Below, one piece after another: positions 11,689-22,009 of a stretch of 64,000 nt of DNA. Every line of letters starts with the position of its first letter. The first letter of the stretch is position 1. A program made the position numbers and the translations under genes. A model generated the notes under the pieces. It searched no databases, had not been told where the DNA came from, and saw only the letters and a program-made list of their open reading frames with translations. Origin of the DNA: Mesorhizobium sp. M4B.F.Ca.ET.058.02.1.1 (GTDB lineage Bacteria > Pseudomonadota > Alphaproteobacteria > Rhizobiales > Rhizobiaceae); assembly GCF_003952505.1 (NCBI RefSeq), contig NZ_CP034450.1, positions 4,712,001-4,776,000 on the forward strand, in the 5' to 3' direction.

Positions 11689-12861
11689 ATGCCCATTGTC
11701 AATCGCGTGGCGGATATGCATCCGGATATTGTTGGGTGGCGGCGAGATCTCCATCAACATCCCGAGCTCCTTTACGATGTCCAGCGGACCGCGGCTTTTG
11801 TTGCTGACCGCCTCCGTGAGTTCGGCTGCGATCAGGTTGTAGAAGGAATAGGGCGGACGGGCGTTGTTGGCGTGGTCAAAGGTCAATTGACAAGCGGCTT
11901 GGACACTCCGCCGTCCATTGGACTGAGGGCAGATATGGATGCCTTGCCCATTCCGGAAGCGACCGGCCTCCCATATGCCTCCACGGTACCGGGAAAGATG
12001 CACGCTTGCGGTCACGACGGGCATACAGCGATGTTGCTGGGTGCGGCCCGCTACCTCGCTGAAACGCGAAATTTCGCGGGCAATGCCGTTCTGATTTTTC
12101 AACCTGCCGAAGAAGAGGAAGCAGGCGCGGCTGCCATGATCAAGGATGGCCTCATGGAGCGCTTCTCTGTATCCGAAGTGTTCGGGATGCACAATTGGCC
12201 AGGTATGGCGGTAGGCACATTCGGGATTCGATCAGGTCCCATGATGGCTGCTTACGACAGCTTGGAGATCAACATTGAAGGTCGCGGGGGACACGCGTCC
12301 ATGCCGCAAGACTGTATAGATCCTGTCCTTGTCGGCGCCCAGCTCATTACAGCGCTGCAGCAAATCGTGGCCCGCAACGTCGATCCTCTCGAAGCGGCAG
12401 GGGTTTCGATCACCGAATTTCATGCTGGCACCACGCCTGGCGTAATACCTCAATCAGCAGTTCTGCGGGGGTCGATACGCTCGCTCTCTTCTGAAGTGCA
12501 TCAGCTTATCAAGACTCGCCTTACTGACATTGTTGCCGCAGCGTCGCAAATGACCGGTGCGAAGCTCGAGTTGGCTTTCACGGGCGGCAGTCCTGTCACG
12601 TTCAATCATGCCGAGGAGACCGACTTTGCACGGAGGGTTGCTAGGGAGGTGGCCGGCGAAGCGAACGTTTCGGAAACCCGACCAGTGATGGGAGCAGAAG
12701 ACTTCGCTTATATGCTCGAAGCCCGTCCAGGCGCCTATATCCTTTGTGGCAACGGTGATAGTGCCGGCTTGCATCATCCGGCTTACGATTTTAATGACGA
12801 TGCCATCCTGTACGGGACTTCCTACTGGATCAAGCTTGTCGAGGCGAAACTCGCGCCTTGA
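11689..12861 (+). CDS. M20 family amidohydrolase (hippurate hydrolase-like)
   Basis: A 390-residue cytosolic metallo-amidohydrolase of the HipO/IAA-amino-acid hydrolase group. Metal-binding motifs are visible: HACGHDGHTAM near residue 105, the EEEEAG glutamate near 143, HNWPG near 165 and the late LHHPAYDF histidine. The lid domain runs through IEGRGGHASMPQ. The ATG at 11689 has GAGAGGTG upstream. Members remove acyl groups from N-acyl amino acids. It is the first gene of the same-strand catabolic cluster but is separated from the next intact gene by about 580 bases, so co-transcription is uncertain. Confidence 0.88.
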   Translation: MPIVNRVADMHPDIVGWRRDLHQHPELLYDVQRTAAFVADRLREFGCDQVVEGIGRTGVVGVVKGQLTSGLDTPPSIGLRADMDALPIPEATGLPYASTVPGKMHACGHDGHTAMLLGAARYLAETRNFAGNAVLIFQPAEEEEAGAAAMIKDGLMERFSVSEVFGMHNWPGMAVGTFGIRSGPMMAAYDSLEINIEGRGGHASMPQDCIDPVLVGAQLITALQQIVARNVDPLEAAGVSITEFHAGTTPGVIPQSAVLRGSIRSLSSEVHQLIKTRLTDIVAAASQMTGAKLELAFTGGSPVTFNHAEETDFARRVAREVAGEANVSETRPVMGAEDFAYMLEARPGAYILCGNGDSAGLHHPAYDFNDDAILYGTSYWIKLVEAKLAP

Positions 12862-12949
12862 CGCGACCACATCCCGCGCCGAAGCTCCTCCTAATAACAT
12901 CAGATCGAACGAAATAGATGACAGCCTGTCGATGGCGGGGAGCCGTTTC

Positions 12950-13240
12950 GATCCCGCTGGGCGGCAATTCAGGTCAGGCGCATTTCCGCTGGTGCCGGTG
13001 GCAACATCATCGCCGGGAATTGTTCGGTCGAATGGGAAATGCACCGGCACCGAGGCGGGGTTTTTCAGGAAGGAGGCATATCGGCCATCATCTACGGGCT
13101 GGCTCGATCGAGCAGTCCCACAAGCCAAATCAGTTCATCGACATCGACCAACTCAGAGCTGCCTAAAAATGCTTTCGCGCCCGCAGGCGAAACTCGTCTG
13201 AAGATGCTTCTTGGCGCGTCATCCGGACCGGCTAATATGT
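12950..13240 (+). pseudogene. ArgE/DapE-type M20 deacetylase C-terminal remnant
   Basis: Across two frames the sequence reads like the end of acetylornithine deacetylase: GTEAGFF followed by QEGGISAIIYG, then SIEQSHKPNQFIDIDQLRA (usual family form IEQAHKPDEFIEIDQL) and TRLKMLLG. There is no single open frame and no N-terminal half. It occupies much of the 580-base gap between the amidohydrolase and the methylaspartate ammonia-lyase. Confidence 0.5.
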
Positions 13241-13442
13241 AATTGGCTGTTGCGGACTGGTTTCCGTAGATGCGTTGGGGCGATGGTGGCTTCCTTGTCA
13301 GGCGCCAGCTATCTGGAAACGCGATGGCACCGCCTCGGAGTTTATATTGGCGAACTCAATGCCAAGTGACGCATAGTTGGACAGGTAGTGGGTGGACCAG
13401 ATCTGGCCACAAATGTGTTTGGAACAAATCGAGCGAAACGAA

Positions 13443-14696
13443 GTGCAGATTATAGATATCGTGCTCGCGCCCGGCAACGGCGCATACTTTTATGACGACC
13501 AGGAAGCCATTAGGTCCGGCGCGATCCAGGACGGCTTCATCTACCTTGGCGCACCGACAACGCTTGGATTCAAGTCCATTCGTACTCCAGCATCTTCGCT
13601 CAGCATCGGGCTTGTCCTGACCGACGAGACCGTCGTTTGGGGTGATATGATGAACGTCCAGTACTCAGGTGCCGGTGGACGCGATCCCCTGTTCGACACC
13701 AATCACACCTCAGATTTGACATCTCGCGTGGTCGCGCCGCGGCTTTTTGATGTCGATGCCGCTCGGTTTCGCGATTCTTGCACGAGCGTTTTTGAACCCG
13801 TCGAACATCTGCGCCTACCTCTCGCGATTGAGTATGGCGTCAGCCAGGCTCTTCTTCGCGCGGCCGCCCATCTTCAGCGCAAGACGATGGCGGAGATCAT
13901 ATGCGGGGAGTTTGGTCTGCAGCTGCCGACGCGCAGGGTCCCGATTTACTGCCAGAGCGGTGATGCTCGCGAAATCAACGTCGACAAAATGATCCTGAGG
14001 GCGGTGGATGTGCTTCCACACGGCCTGATCAACTCGCGGCAGAAATTCGGCGTCGACGGCGAGACCTTCATGGAGTTCGTAAAGTGGGTTGCAACGCGCA
14101 CGCGCCAAATCGGCCGCCCGGGGTATCATCCGGTCTTGCATTTCGATGTGTATGGCTGGATCGGCCAGGAAATCGGCCTGGAGCCGCAACGCATCGCCGA
14201 CTTTATCTGCAAGGTTGCAGATATGGTGCCGGGTTTCACACTGAATATTGAATCCCCGGCAGATTTTGGTTCGACGCAAGCGCAAATCGAGAATTACGCC
14301 AAGATCGTATCGATTTTGGACAACCGGGATTCCACTGCTCGCATCGTCGTGGATGAGAGATGCAATACCCTAGAGGATATTCAGCTCTTTGCCGAAGCGA
14401 GGGCCGCGCATGTGGTCCAAATTAAGACCCCAGACGTCGGCTCAATCGCCGATACGGCACGCGCAGTTCTCATCTGCAAGGAAAACAAGGTAGGGGCTTA
14501 TGTCGGGGGGAGCTGTACGGAAACGGATCTCTCCGCCCAGGCGTCAGTCCACGTCTCTGTAGCGACCCAAGCCGACATGATGCTCGCAAAGCCCGGGATG
14601 GGTGTCGACGAGGCATTCTCAATTGTTGGGAATGAACAAAACCGGTTGCTAGCGATACTGAACCGTCGTCGGGCTCAAAACGAAAAAAACGGATGA
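13443..14696 (+). CDS. mal: 3-methylaspartate ammonia-lyase
   Basis: A 417-residue enolase-superfamily enzyme (EC 4.3.1.2) that removes ammonia from (2S,3S)-3-methylaspartate to give mesaconate. The GTG start at 13443 gives VQIIDIVLAPGNGAYFYDDQ, which lines up with the family N-terminus; an earlier GTG at 13392 adds 17 unconserved residues. Seen are VQYSGAGGRDPL, HFDVYGWIG (catalytic His), the Mg-binding acidic residues in NIESP and VDERCN, and VQIKTPD with the catalytic Lys at about residue 328. The CoA-transferase follows after 15 bases. Glutamate mutase, the usual supplier of methylaspartate, is not in the window. Confidence 0.92.
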   Translation: MQIIDIVLAPGNGAYFYDDQEAIRSGAIQDGFIYLGAPTTLGFKSIRTPASSLSIGLVLTDETVVWGDMMNVQYSGAGGRDPLFDTNHTSDLTSRVVAPRLFDVDAARFRDSCTSVFEPVEHLRLPLAIEYGVSQALLRAAAHLQRKTMAEIICGEFGLQLPTRRVPIYCQSGDAREINVDKMILRAVDVLPHGLINSRQKFGVDGETFMEFVKWVATRTRQIGRPGYHPVLHFDVYGWIGQEIGLEPQRIADFICKVADMVPGFTLNIESPADFGSTQAQIENYAKIVSILDNRDSTARIVVDERCNTLEDIQLFAEARAAHVVQIKTPDVGSIADTARAVLICKENKVGAYVGGSCTETDLSAQASVHVSVATQADMMLAKPGMGVDEAFSIVGNEQNRLLAILNRRRAQNEKNG

Positions 14697-14711
14697 AAAG
14701 CAGGGTGTCGC

Positions 14712-15863
14712 ATGCAGAACTCTCTTGAGGGGATCACGGTCGTAGCCGTAGAGCAGGCGGTGGCCGCGCCTTACGCATCGTCACGGCTTGCGGATGCAGG
14801 GGCGCGTGTCATCAAGATCGAAAGGCCGGAAGGGGATTTTGCTCGAAACTACGACAAGTTGGTGCGGGGACAGAGCGCTTACTTCGTCTGGCTCAACCGG
14901 GGTAAAGAGTCGGTCTGTCTGGACCTGAGATCGGAAGCTGACCGGGCCGTGCTGGATACGCTTATTGCCAGTGCTGACATCTTTATCCAAAATCTGAAGC
15001 CGGGCAGCATAGAAAAACTTGGTTTTGGGTCTGCGGATCTCCGTCGGCGTTTTCCACGGCTGATCACCTGCGACATCTCTGGTTTCGGGGACAAGGGGCC
15101 GTATTCCCATTTGAAGGCTTATGATCTCATCGTCCAGGCCGAAACAGGTCTATGCGCGATCACTGGAAACCAACAAGGGCCGGCGCGTGTTGGGGTCTCG
15201 GTTTGCGACATCTCGGCGGGCATGACGGCGCACAGCGCCATTCTTCAGGCGCTGTACCACCGCGAAGTCACCGGCGAAGGGGCCAGCATCCAGGTGTCAC
15301 TTTTCGATGCCCTGGCCGATTGGATGAACGTGCCGGTTCTGCAAAACGACTATAGTGGGTATCACACGGTACGCGCCGGCGTAAAGCATCCGTCGCTGGC
15401 GCCATATGGGGCGTATCGGTGCGCCGACGGCAAAGAGGTTGTCTTTTCGGTGCAAAATGACCGCGAATGGGTGAATTTCTGCGAGAAGTTCCTTAAGCGA
15501 ACCGAGCTGACACGCGCACCTGGTTTTTCCGACAACATGGAGCGCCTCGAGAATCGGGTGCAGCTTGACGAGATCATCGCGCTGCGCTTTTCCGAACTGT
15601 CCTGTCACGAAGCGATGCAGGAGCTTGAGGCAGCCGGTCTGGCATATGGCCGCCTGAACGAGGTGGCTGATGTTTCTGGGCATCCTCACGTCCGCAGGGT
15701 AGCCGTTAGCACACCCGAAGGAACTGTAGAAACGATTGCGCCCGCGGCGATCTTCAACGCGGAGCGTCCCTCGCTGCGCCCGGTTCCAGCTCTTGGCGCT
15801 CATACGCAGACTGTCCGGGAAGAGGTTCTGGGGCTTTTGCGCGATCGGACCGCGTTAGCATGA
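14712..15863 (+). CDS. class III CoA-transferase (mesaconate/citramalate CoA-transferase candidate)
   Basis: A 383-residue CaiB/BaiF (formyl-CoA transferase) family protein. Family features are VVAVEQAVAAPYASSRLADAG, KIERPEGDFAR, VWLNRGKESVCLDLR, and the probable catalytic Asp in KAYDLIVQAE. Such enzymes pass CoA between carboxylic acids through an acyl-aspartyl intermediate. It follows the methylaspartate ammonia-lyase by 15 bases and precedes a CitE-like lyase, so activation of mesaconate or citramalate is the best guess; sequence alone cannot fix the acid or the CoA donor. Confidence 0.85.
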   Translation: MQNSLEGITVVAVEQAVAAPYASSRLADAGARVIKIERPEGDFARNYDKLVRGQSAYFVWLNRGKESVCLDLRSEADRAVLDTLIASADIFIQNLKPGSIEKLGFGSADLRRRFPRLITCDISGFGDKGPYSHLKAYDLIVQAETGLCAITGNQQGPARVGVSVCDISAGMTAHSAILQALYHREVTGEGASIQVSLFDALADWMNVPVLQNDYSGYHTVRAGVKHPSLAPYGAYRCADGKEVVFSVQNDREWVNFCEKFLKRTELTRAPGFSDNMERLENRVQLDEIIALRFSELSCHEAMQELEAAGLAYGRLNEVADVSGHPHVRRVAVSTPEGTVETIAPAAIFNAERPSLRPVPALGAHTQTVREEVLGLLRDRTALA

Positions 15864-16035
15864 GCGCGCATTGTGTCGGGAGGTGCACGCGCTCGCGATT
15901 TACAGAAAGCGTGACGGTTCCTTGCGATCCAGTGCCGGCACTCGGGAAACCGGCTGCTACCGCCCTCGCTAAAATCGGCCGCAGAGGCACTCCGTGATCA
16001 AGGACACCGTTTCAGCCGTTGAGAGCCCGACGTCT

Positions 16036-16895
16036 ATGCCCCGGTGGAGATCCTTGCTCTTCGTTCCCGCTCACGTTTCCCGCTTCGTGGGGACGGCTCA
16101 TGAAAGGGGGCGGACGGCATCATACTCGACCTCGAGGACTCCGTTCCCCAGGATGAGAAGGCTGAGTCACGGCGGCAGCTCCCTGAATCGGTGGCAAAGG
16201 TGGGGCGCAGGGGCGCTTCTGTTCTGGTCCGCGTGAATCGTAGTTTGCGGGCGTTGGTGGCGGATCTCGATGCAGCTGTGGTGGCAGGTGTTGATGCCCT
16301 TGTCCTTCCGAAGACGGATTCGGCGGAGTGGGTATCAGAGATCGCGAACGCCGTATTGGAACTTGAAAGAGAAAGAAATCTTGTCCAGGGACGCATCCGT
16401 TTCCTTGCCCAAATCGAGACACCGGCAGCACTGCAAAAGCTCACGGCCATAGCCTCGGCTCATCCCAGGATGCTCGCATTGGCGCTTGGCCCTGAAGACT
16501 TCAGTGCCTCTGTTGGAGGCACGCCGGAGTTCGACCTCCTTTTAACGCCGAACCTTTCCGTTCTGTTTGCCGCCCGTGCGGCCGGCTTGCTCCCTCTGGG
16601 CTTTGTTGGAAGCATCGGCGAGGTTACAGATACTGATAAAATTCGTGAGGCCGCGGCGCATGCGCGGCGGCTCGGCTTTGCCGGAGCTTTGGCGATCCAT
16701 CCTACACAGGTCGCCATATTCAATGAGGCCTTCTCCCCGAGCGCACAGGAAATCAAGTGGGCGCGTGATGTCATCGCTGCCGAGAACGAGGCGGCCGCCC
16801 GCGGGCTGTCTGCATTCTCGTTGAATGGCAAGATGGTTGATCCGCCGGTGGTTCGGCGCGCCCACGACACTCTGGCTCTCGCGGGTACCAACTGA
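16036..16895 (+). pseudogene. CitE-like citramalyl-/malyl-CoA lyase, single-base frameshift
   Basis: The start MPRWRSLLFVPAHVSRFV at 16036 is typical of HpcH/HpaI-type CitE-like lyases. The frame breaks at a run of five Gs (16106-16110); with one more G it continues as ADGIILDLEDSVPQDEK, LVRVNR, DALVLPKTDS, then QIETPAAL and ALGPEDFSAS (metal-binding Glu and Asp) to 16895, a 286-residue protein. CitE-like enzymes cleave citramalyl-CoA to acetyl-CoA and pyruvate, or malyl-CoA to acetyl-CoA and glyoxylate. The gene is inactive as read, but loss of one G in a homopolymer could be a sequencing error. Confidence 0.82.
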
Positions 16896-17021
16896 CCTAC
16901 CTCCGATCAATGAGACCGCGCATCTTTCCCAGTTTGTGGGGTGGGCAAGTATTACTTGCCGGCTATCTAGTTTCGAGATAATACGAATGGACTGGGGAAA
17001 GTGCCTCAGTTGGGTTAAGCT

Positions 17022-17960
17022 GTGGATATCAGGCAGTTAAAATACTTCGTCGGGGTCGTGGAGGCCGGCAGTTTTACGAAGGCCGCTGCCCTCCTTCACG
17101 TTGCTCAAAGCGCTTTAAGCCTGCATGTACGTCAACTGGAGGAAGGGTTCGGAACCCAGCTGCTTGTTCGCGACAGGACCGGTGTCAGCGTGACCGCGTC
17201 CGGAAACAGGCTGCTTGAGCGCGCACGGGTCATCCTAAAGGAAATTCAGCTCACTGAAGCGGAACTGACCAACTCGGTGGCTGCTCCTACCGGAGAAGTG
17301 ACCATTGGCATCCCGTCCGGCGCCGCTCGCGTGCTTAGTGGTCCGCTGCTTGAATCGGTTAGAAGCGAACTTCCGAGGATCTCGCTTAAGATGATCGAGG
17401 GCATGACGGGACCGCTGGAAGAGTGGATGGCTGCTGGCCGCTTCAATCTGGCAGTCCTGTATCGCACTGCCGAGAGCGTGGGGAAAATGACGGTGCTGGC
17501 CCGCGAAGAGTTTTACCTGGTGGTGCCGCCGGGTGAACCGCCTTTCGAAAATTCGATCCCGCTCGTCGACTTGCACGCATTTCCCCTGGCGGTCCCGATG
17601 CGCAATAACAACGTCAGGCGTTCGGTGGCTGATGTCGTTGCGCAACACGGTTGTGTGCTCGACGTGAGATTCGAAGTCGACTCCCTTTCTACGATCATCA
17701 ACATGGTCATGGAAGGAAAGGCCTATTCTATCCTTACGCCGTCGGCTATTCAGAAAGAGGCTTCTCAAGGCCGCGTCCGGACGGTGAAGATCATTGATCC
17801 GGTCATAACCCGGTCCGTTGTCCTTGCCGTTAACCCGAAAGATGAACGCTCTCCAGCCGTCTCCGCCGTCCGCAACCTGATCCCCAGGGTCGTCAGGACA
17901 TTGATTGAGAGCGGACACTGGTCAGCAACGGCTCCGGACGTAGCCATTCTCCCAACCTAG
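17022..17960 (+). CDS. LysR-family transcriptional regulator
   Basis: A 312-residue LysR protein with the N-terminal winged helix (IRQLKYFVGVVEAGSFTKAA then LHVAQSALSLHVRQLEE) and a periplasmic-binding-like effector domain. The GTG start at 17022 matches the conserved MDIRQLKYF. It lies on the same strand between the CitE-like gene and the aldehyde dehydrogenase, so it may regulate either side of the cluster, with a small intermediate as inducer. A divergent promoter arrangement is absent, which is unusual for LysR control. Confidence 0.9.
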   Translation: MDIRQLKYFVGVVEAGSFTKAAALLHVAQSALSLHVRQLEEGFGTQLLVRDRTGVSVTASGNRLLERARVILKEIQLTEAELTNSVAAPTGEVTIGIPSGAARVLSGPLLESVRSELPRISLKMIEGMTGPLEEWMAAGRFNLAVLYRTAESVGKMTVLAREEFYLVVPPGEPPFENSIPLVDLHAFPLAVPMRNNNVRRSVADVVAQHGCVLDVRFEVDSLSTIINMVMEGKAYSILTPSAIQKEASQGRVRTVKIIDPVITRSVVLAVNPKDERSPAVSAVRNLIPRVVRTLIESGHWSATAPDVAILPT

Positions 17961-18144
17961 CTCTTCCAGTGCTATCGCCGCGCTCCTTCGCGATTGCCCG
18001 AGCTCTATCTATCTATATTCGAGATGGTTTTGGTCGACATTCCATATTTGACCGGGCGAGACCATCGCGATGAAACTGTGGGAAAGCGAGCCTAGGCCGG
18101 ATATCGGCTGGTATCGCACTTCATTCAGTCAAGCGGAGCACGCT

Positions 18145-19578
18145 ATGTCCCACGCCACGAGCTATGAGCTCTTTATCAACGGCAAATGGCGAGCCGCTAG
18201 TGACAGAGCCACGTTGCCCGTGATTAACCCGGCGACGGAGAAGGTATTTGGCTCGGTGGCCTCAGCGACGGTCTCGGATCTAGATGAGTCCCTCGCTTCG
18301 GCAGAGCGCAGCCGCAAGCCTTGGTCCTCACGGCCTGCAAAAGATCGTGGCGAAATCCTCCTAGCAGCCGCCAGGATATTGGCAGAGAAGGTTGGAGCGG
18401 CAGCCCGGGACCTGTCGGCGGAACAGGGAAAGACGATCGCCGAAGCGACAGGTGAGTACGCGCGCGCTATTGAAACGTTGGAGTGGAACGGCACCCACGC
18501 CGAAGAGCTGTCGGCCCCGATTCCTTTGGGCCCGAACAGGATGATCGTCCCGGAGCCCCTCGGCGTCGTTGCTGCCTTCACGCCTTGGAACTATCCCGCC
18601 GTCCTCATCGCCCGCAAGCTTGCGCCTGCACTGGCAGCAGGCTGCCCGGTGATTCTCAAAGGTGCGGAAGAGACGCCGAGCGCCGCCGTTCATATCGTAG
18701 AAGCGTTGCGCCAGGCGGGTGTCCCGGACGGCGTAGTCAATCTCGTCTTCGGTGTACCGGTGCATATTTCGCGCCATCTCCTCAGTTCCTCAATCGTGAA
18801 GGTCTTGACTTTCACGGGCTCCACTGCAGTCGGAAAACAGCTTGCCACGCTCGCCGCGAATAATTTGCAGCGCTGCGTCCTTGAACTCGGTGGACACTCC
18901 CCCGTCGTTGTGTGCGCGGATGCGGACCTCGCACAGGCGGTCCCCGCGATATCGGAATACAAGTTCGAGTGCGCGGGCCAGAGCTGCAACGCGCCAAGCA
19001 GGATTCTCGTCGCGCGGTCTCTCTATGAGGAATTCCTATCCCGAATGACGGAAGCCGCCCGCAAGATTAAGATCGGTCCCCCGGACGACCCCGCGACGGA
19101 GATGGGCCCTATGGCGAACGCGCGGCGAATTGAGGCCATGCAGCGTCTGGTCCAGGATGCGGTCGATCGCGGCGCCCGCGTTGAAACTGGTGGCACCCGG
19201 CTCGACCACCCCGGTTTCTACTGGCCGCCGACCATCCTGACAGGGGTGCCAAAAGATGCCAAAGTGCTTCATGACGAACCGTTCGGACCAATCCTCACCG
19301 TGGCGCCGTTCGACACGATGGAGGAGGCGATCGAAGAAGCCAACGCCACTGAGTATGGCTTGGCCGCCTACTTCTTCACTGGCGCCGCCAATTCCAAACG
19401 GGCGCTGATCGATGGTCTTTCGGCGGGCGCTGTCAGTGTGAATTACCTGAAAGGGGTTTCGGCAGATGCGCCGTATGGAGGCATTAAACAGAGCGGCTAT
19501 GGATACGAAGGGGGTGAGCAGGGGGTGCGGAGCTTCCAAAGCCTGAAAATGGTCAATGGCCTCGGCTCCTTTGGATGA
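18145..19578 (+). CDS. NAD(P)-dependent aldehyde dehydrogenase (succinate-semialdehyde type)
   Basis: A 477-residue aldehyde dehydrogenase. NAD-binding (FTPWNYP, FTGSTAVGK), the general-base Glu in VLELGGHSP and the nucleophile Cys in FECAGQSCNAPSR are all present. The start MSHATSYELFINGKW at 18145 fits the family; an upstream in-frame ATG at 18070 adds 25 unconserved residues. It resembles GabD-like enzymes that oxidise dicarboxylic semialdehydes. The fumarase-like gene begins 6 bases after its stop, so the two are probably one operon. The true aldehyde is unknown; the downstream aminotransferase could supply one. Confidence 0.88.
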   Translation: MSHATSYELFINGKWRAASDRATLPVINPATEKVFGSVASATVSDLDESLASAERSRKPWSSRPAKDRGEILLAAARILAEKVGAAARDLSAEQGKTIAEATGEYARAIETLEWNGTHAEELSAPIPLGPNRMIVPEPLGVVAAFTPWNYPAVLIARKLAPALAAGCPVILKGAEETPSAAVHIVEALRQAGVPDGVVNLVFGVPVHISRHLLSSSIVKVLTFTGSTAVGKQLATLAANNLQRCVLELGGHSPVVVCADADLAQAVPAISEYKFECAGQSCNAPSRILVARSLYEEFLSRMTEAARKIKIGPPDDPATEMGPMANARRIEAMQRLVQDAVDRGARVETGGTRLDHPGFYWPPTILTGVPKDAKVLHDEPFGPILTVAPFDTMEEAIEEANATEYGLAAYFFTGAANSKRALIDGLSAGAVSVNYLKGVSADAPYGGIKQSGYGYEGGEQGVRSFQSLKMVNGLGSFG

Positions 19579-19584
19579 GATCCG

Positions 19585-21128
19585 GTGGGAAATAGATCGC
19601 GGATCATCGCCGGCAAGGACATCACAAAGAGCGTCGCCGACGCCCTTCAGTATATTTCGTACTACCATCCTCCAGATTATGTCCGGTCTCTTTCGCAGGC
19701 GTATGCGCGCGAACAGAGCCCGTCGGCCAGGAATGCTATGGGGCAGATTTTGCTGAATTCGCGCATGGCAGCATTCGGACGGCGCCCGATCTGCCAGGAC
19801 ACTGGTCTTGTGGTGGTCTTTGCAAAGGTCGGCATGGGCGTCCGCATTAAATCAGCGGCGAGTTTCGCTGAGCTCGTGAATAGGGGGGTCCGCCAGGCAT
19901 ATCTCGACCCCGACAATCCCCTCCGACCATCGATCGTCTCGGATCCACTTGCCGGGCGGGTGAACACGCGTGACAACACGCCGGCAGTCGTCCACGTCGA
20001 CCTCGTGCCTGGTAACCAGATTGAAATCACCATCGCTGCGAAAGGGGGGGGTCCGAAAATAAGGCGCGTTTCACCACCCTTAACCCAAACGCGTCCGTGG
20101 CGGACTGGGTGGTCGACACCGTTTCGACCCTTGGCAGCGGATGGTGCCCGCCTGGCCTCATATCGGTCGGGATCGGAGGCAGCGCTGAAAAGGCTATGCT
20201 GCTGGCCAAGGAGGCCATGAACGAACCCATCGACATGTCGGAACTGATCGCCAGGGGGCCATCTAGCGCGGAGGAGGGACTGCGGATTGAGCTTTATGAG
20301 CGAATTAATGGGCTAGGCATCGGCGCTCAGGGCCTAGGTGGCCTGACAACAGTGGCGGACGTCAAGGTTGCAACCTATCCTACCCACGTCGCGTCCAAAC
20401 CGGTCGCGCTCATTCCGCAATGCGCGGCCAACCGGCACCTGACGTTTACATTGGACGGCACAGGGCCGGTCCAACTCCAACCGCCCGACCTTTCGCAATG
20501 GCCACAGATCGGAAATGAAGACTTGCACACTGCCGATGTCCGGCGGGTGAACCTCGACGCGCTCACACGGGAAGAGACTGCATCATGGCGCAGCGGGGAA
20601 ACCCTCCTTCTGTCCGGAAAGATGCTGACGGGCCGTGACGCCGCCCACAAGCGAATGGACGATTTGATCGACGCCGGCGAACCGCTTCCCGTCGATCTGC
20701 GAAAACGCGTGATCTACTACGTCGGACCCGTACGCGCGGTGAGGGACGAGGTCGTCGGGCCGGCTGGCCCAACAACCTCCAGCCGGATGGACAATTTTGT
20801 TGAAAAAATGCTCGCCGCGACGGGGCTATTTGCGATGGTCGGCAAAGCGGAGAGGAGCCCGGCGGCCATCGAGTCAATTGTCCGGCACAAGACGCCCTAT
20901 CTCATCGCAGTCGGTGGTGCTGCGTACCTTATTTCAAAATCGATCAAGTCGGCGCGGATTGTGGCCTTTGAAGACCTAGGCATGGAAGCCATCTATGAAT
21001 TCGAGGTGCAGGACATGCCAGTCATCATGGCTGTCGATGTTGAAGGAAACTCTATTCATAATTCCGGGCCAATCGAGTGGCGTAAGCGCATGGCCGCCGA
21101 TACGATCGCCCGCAACATCGGCGTTTGA
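19585..21128 (+). pseudogene. class I fumarase/mesaconase, single-base frameshift
   Basis: The first frame covers the alpha-type Fe-S region (QDTGLVVVFAKVG carries a cluster Cys) up to a run of eight Gs at 20044-20051. With one more G it continues SENKARFTTLNPNASVADW, GWCPPGLISVGIGG, then the beta-type domain (GKMLTGRDAAHKRM, YYVGPVRA, GPTTSSRMDNF) to 21128, totalling 514 residues. Class I enzymes hydrate fumarate, and several act on mesaconate to give citramalate, which suits the neighbouring methylaspartate ammonia-lyase. Inactive as read; a homopolymer error is possible. It starts 6 bases after the dehydrogenase. Confidence 0.85.
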
Positions 21129-21354
21129 TTATTCCCGTTAGGCCAATTAGTCCTGTGTCGGCTACGCAGAGACTATCAAAGGGCAGTGAGAAGCGTTGTC
21201 TTTGTATCGGGCAAGCTGTGCGCATGGGCTTATGCCTACACCAGCATCGCCTGCGACGAAGGCAACGCTGGGCTGGCACGACCGGACCATGGATGCAATT
21301 GGCGGCAGACCCTAGGCAGACTAAACGTAAAGCCATACTCAGCCCGGCAATCCC

Positions 21355-21852
21355 ATGAAGTCGAAACTCAACACAGTTCGCCTGGACGCTTGGGACCTTC
21401 GGATCCTCGCGGAGCTTCAGACAGACGGTCGGATATCGAAGAGCGAACTGGCGAAGCGCGTTCACCTCTCCGCGTCGGCTTGCTCGGAGCGGCTCCGCAT
21501 ACTCGAAACAGCAGGGATTATCGAAGGCTATTGCGCGCGGCTGAGTCCATCCCTCACCGGGGGCGTGATTTTCGTGATGGTGGAGGTCGTGCTGGATCGT
21601 CACCGCCTCGAAGACCAAAGACACTTTGAGACGGCAATTCAAGGCATCTCCGAAATTTTGGACTGCTGGGCGATCGGGGGCCGGGTAGATTACCTGATGC
21701 GCGTTGCAGCTCCTTCTATGGCTGCCTACCAGGAATTCATGGAGGGTTTGCTACAGGTTGGACTCGGGATCGATCAATATTACAGCCTCATAGTGACGAA
21801 ATCCGTAAAATCCAATTCGCCCATTCCCTTGTCCGCGCCAAGACAACGCTGA
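21355..21852 (+). CDS. Lrp/AsnC-family transcriptional regulator
   Basis: A 165-residue regulator with the N-terminal HTH (LDAWDLRILAELQTDGRISK then LAKRVHLSASACSERLRILE) and a C-terminal RAM ligand-binding domain (FVMVEVVLDRHR, DCWAIGGRVDYLMRV). It begins 226 bases after the fumarase-like gene and lies 157 bases before the aminotransferase on the same strand, so it probably controls the aminotransferase in response to an amino acid. Confidence 0.9.
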   Translation: MKSKLNTVRLDAWDLRILAELQTDGRISKSELAKRVHLSASACSERLRILETAGIIEGYCARLSPSLTGGVIFVMVEVVLDRHRLEDQRHFETAIQGISEILDCWAIGGRVDYLMRVAAPSMAAYQEFMEGLLQVGLGIDQYYSLIVTKSVKSNSPIPLSAPRQR

Positions 21853-22009
21853 GTTGTCCGTGTTTTCCACGGAGATTGACGCAACTTCCGTGATTTCATC
21901 GGCCGCGGACGTACATTGCCGTGGAACGTGAAGTGTGTCCGTCGGTATAGTAGCTCTCGACGAGCGGGGACTGCGTGTTCTCCGCCGGGCAATAAACGGG
22001 AGAGCGACA

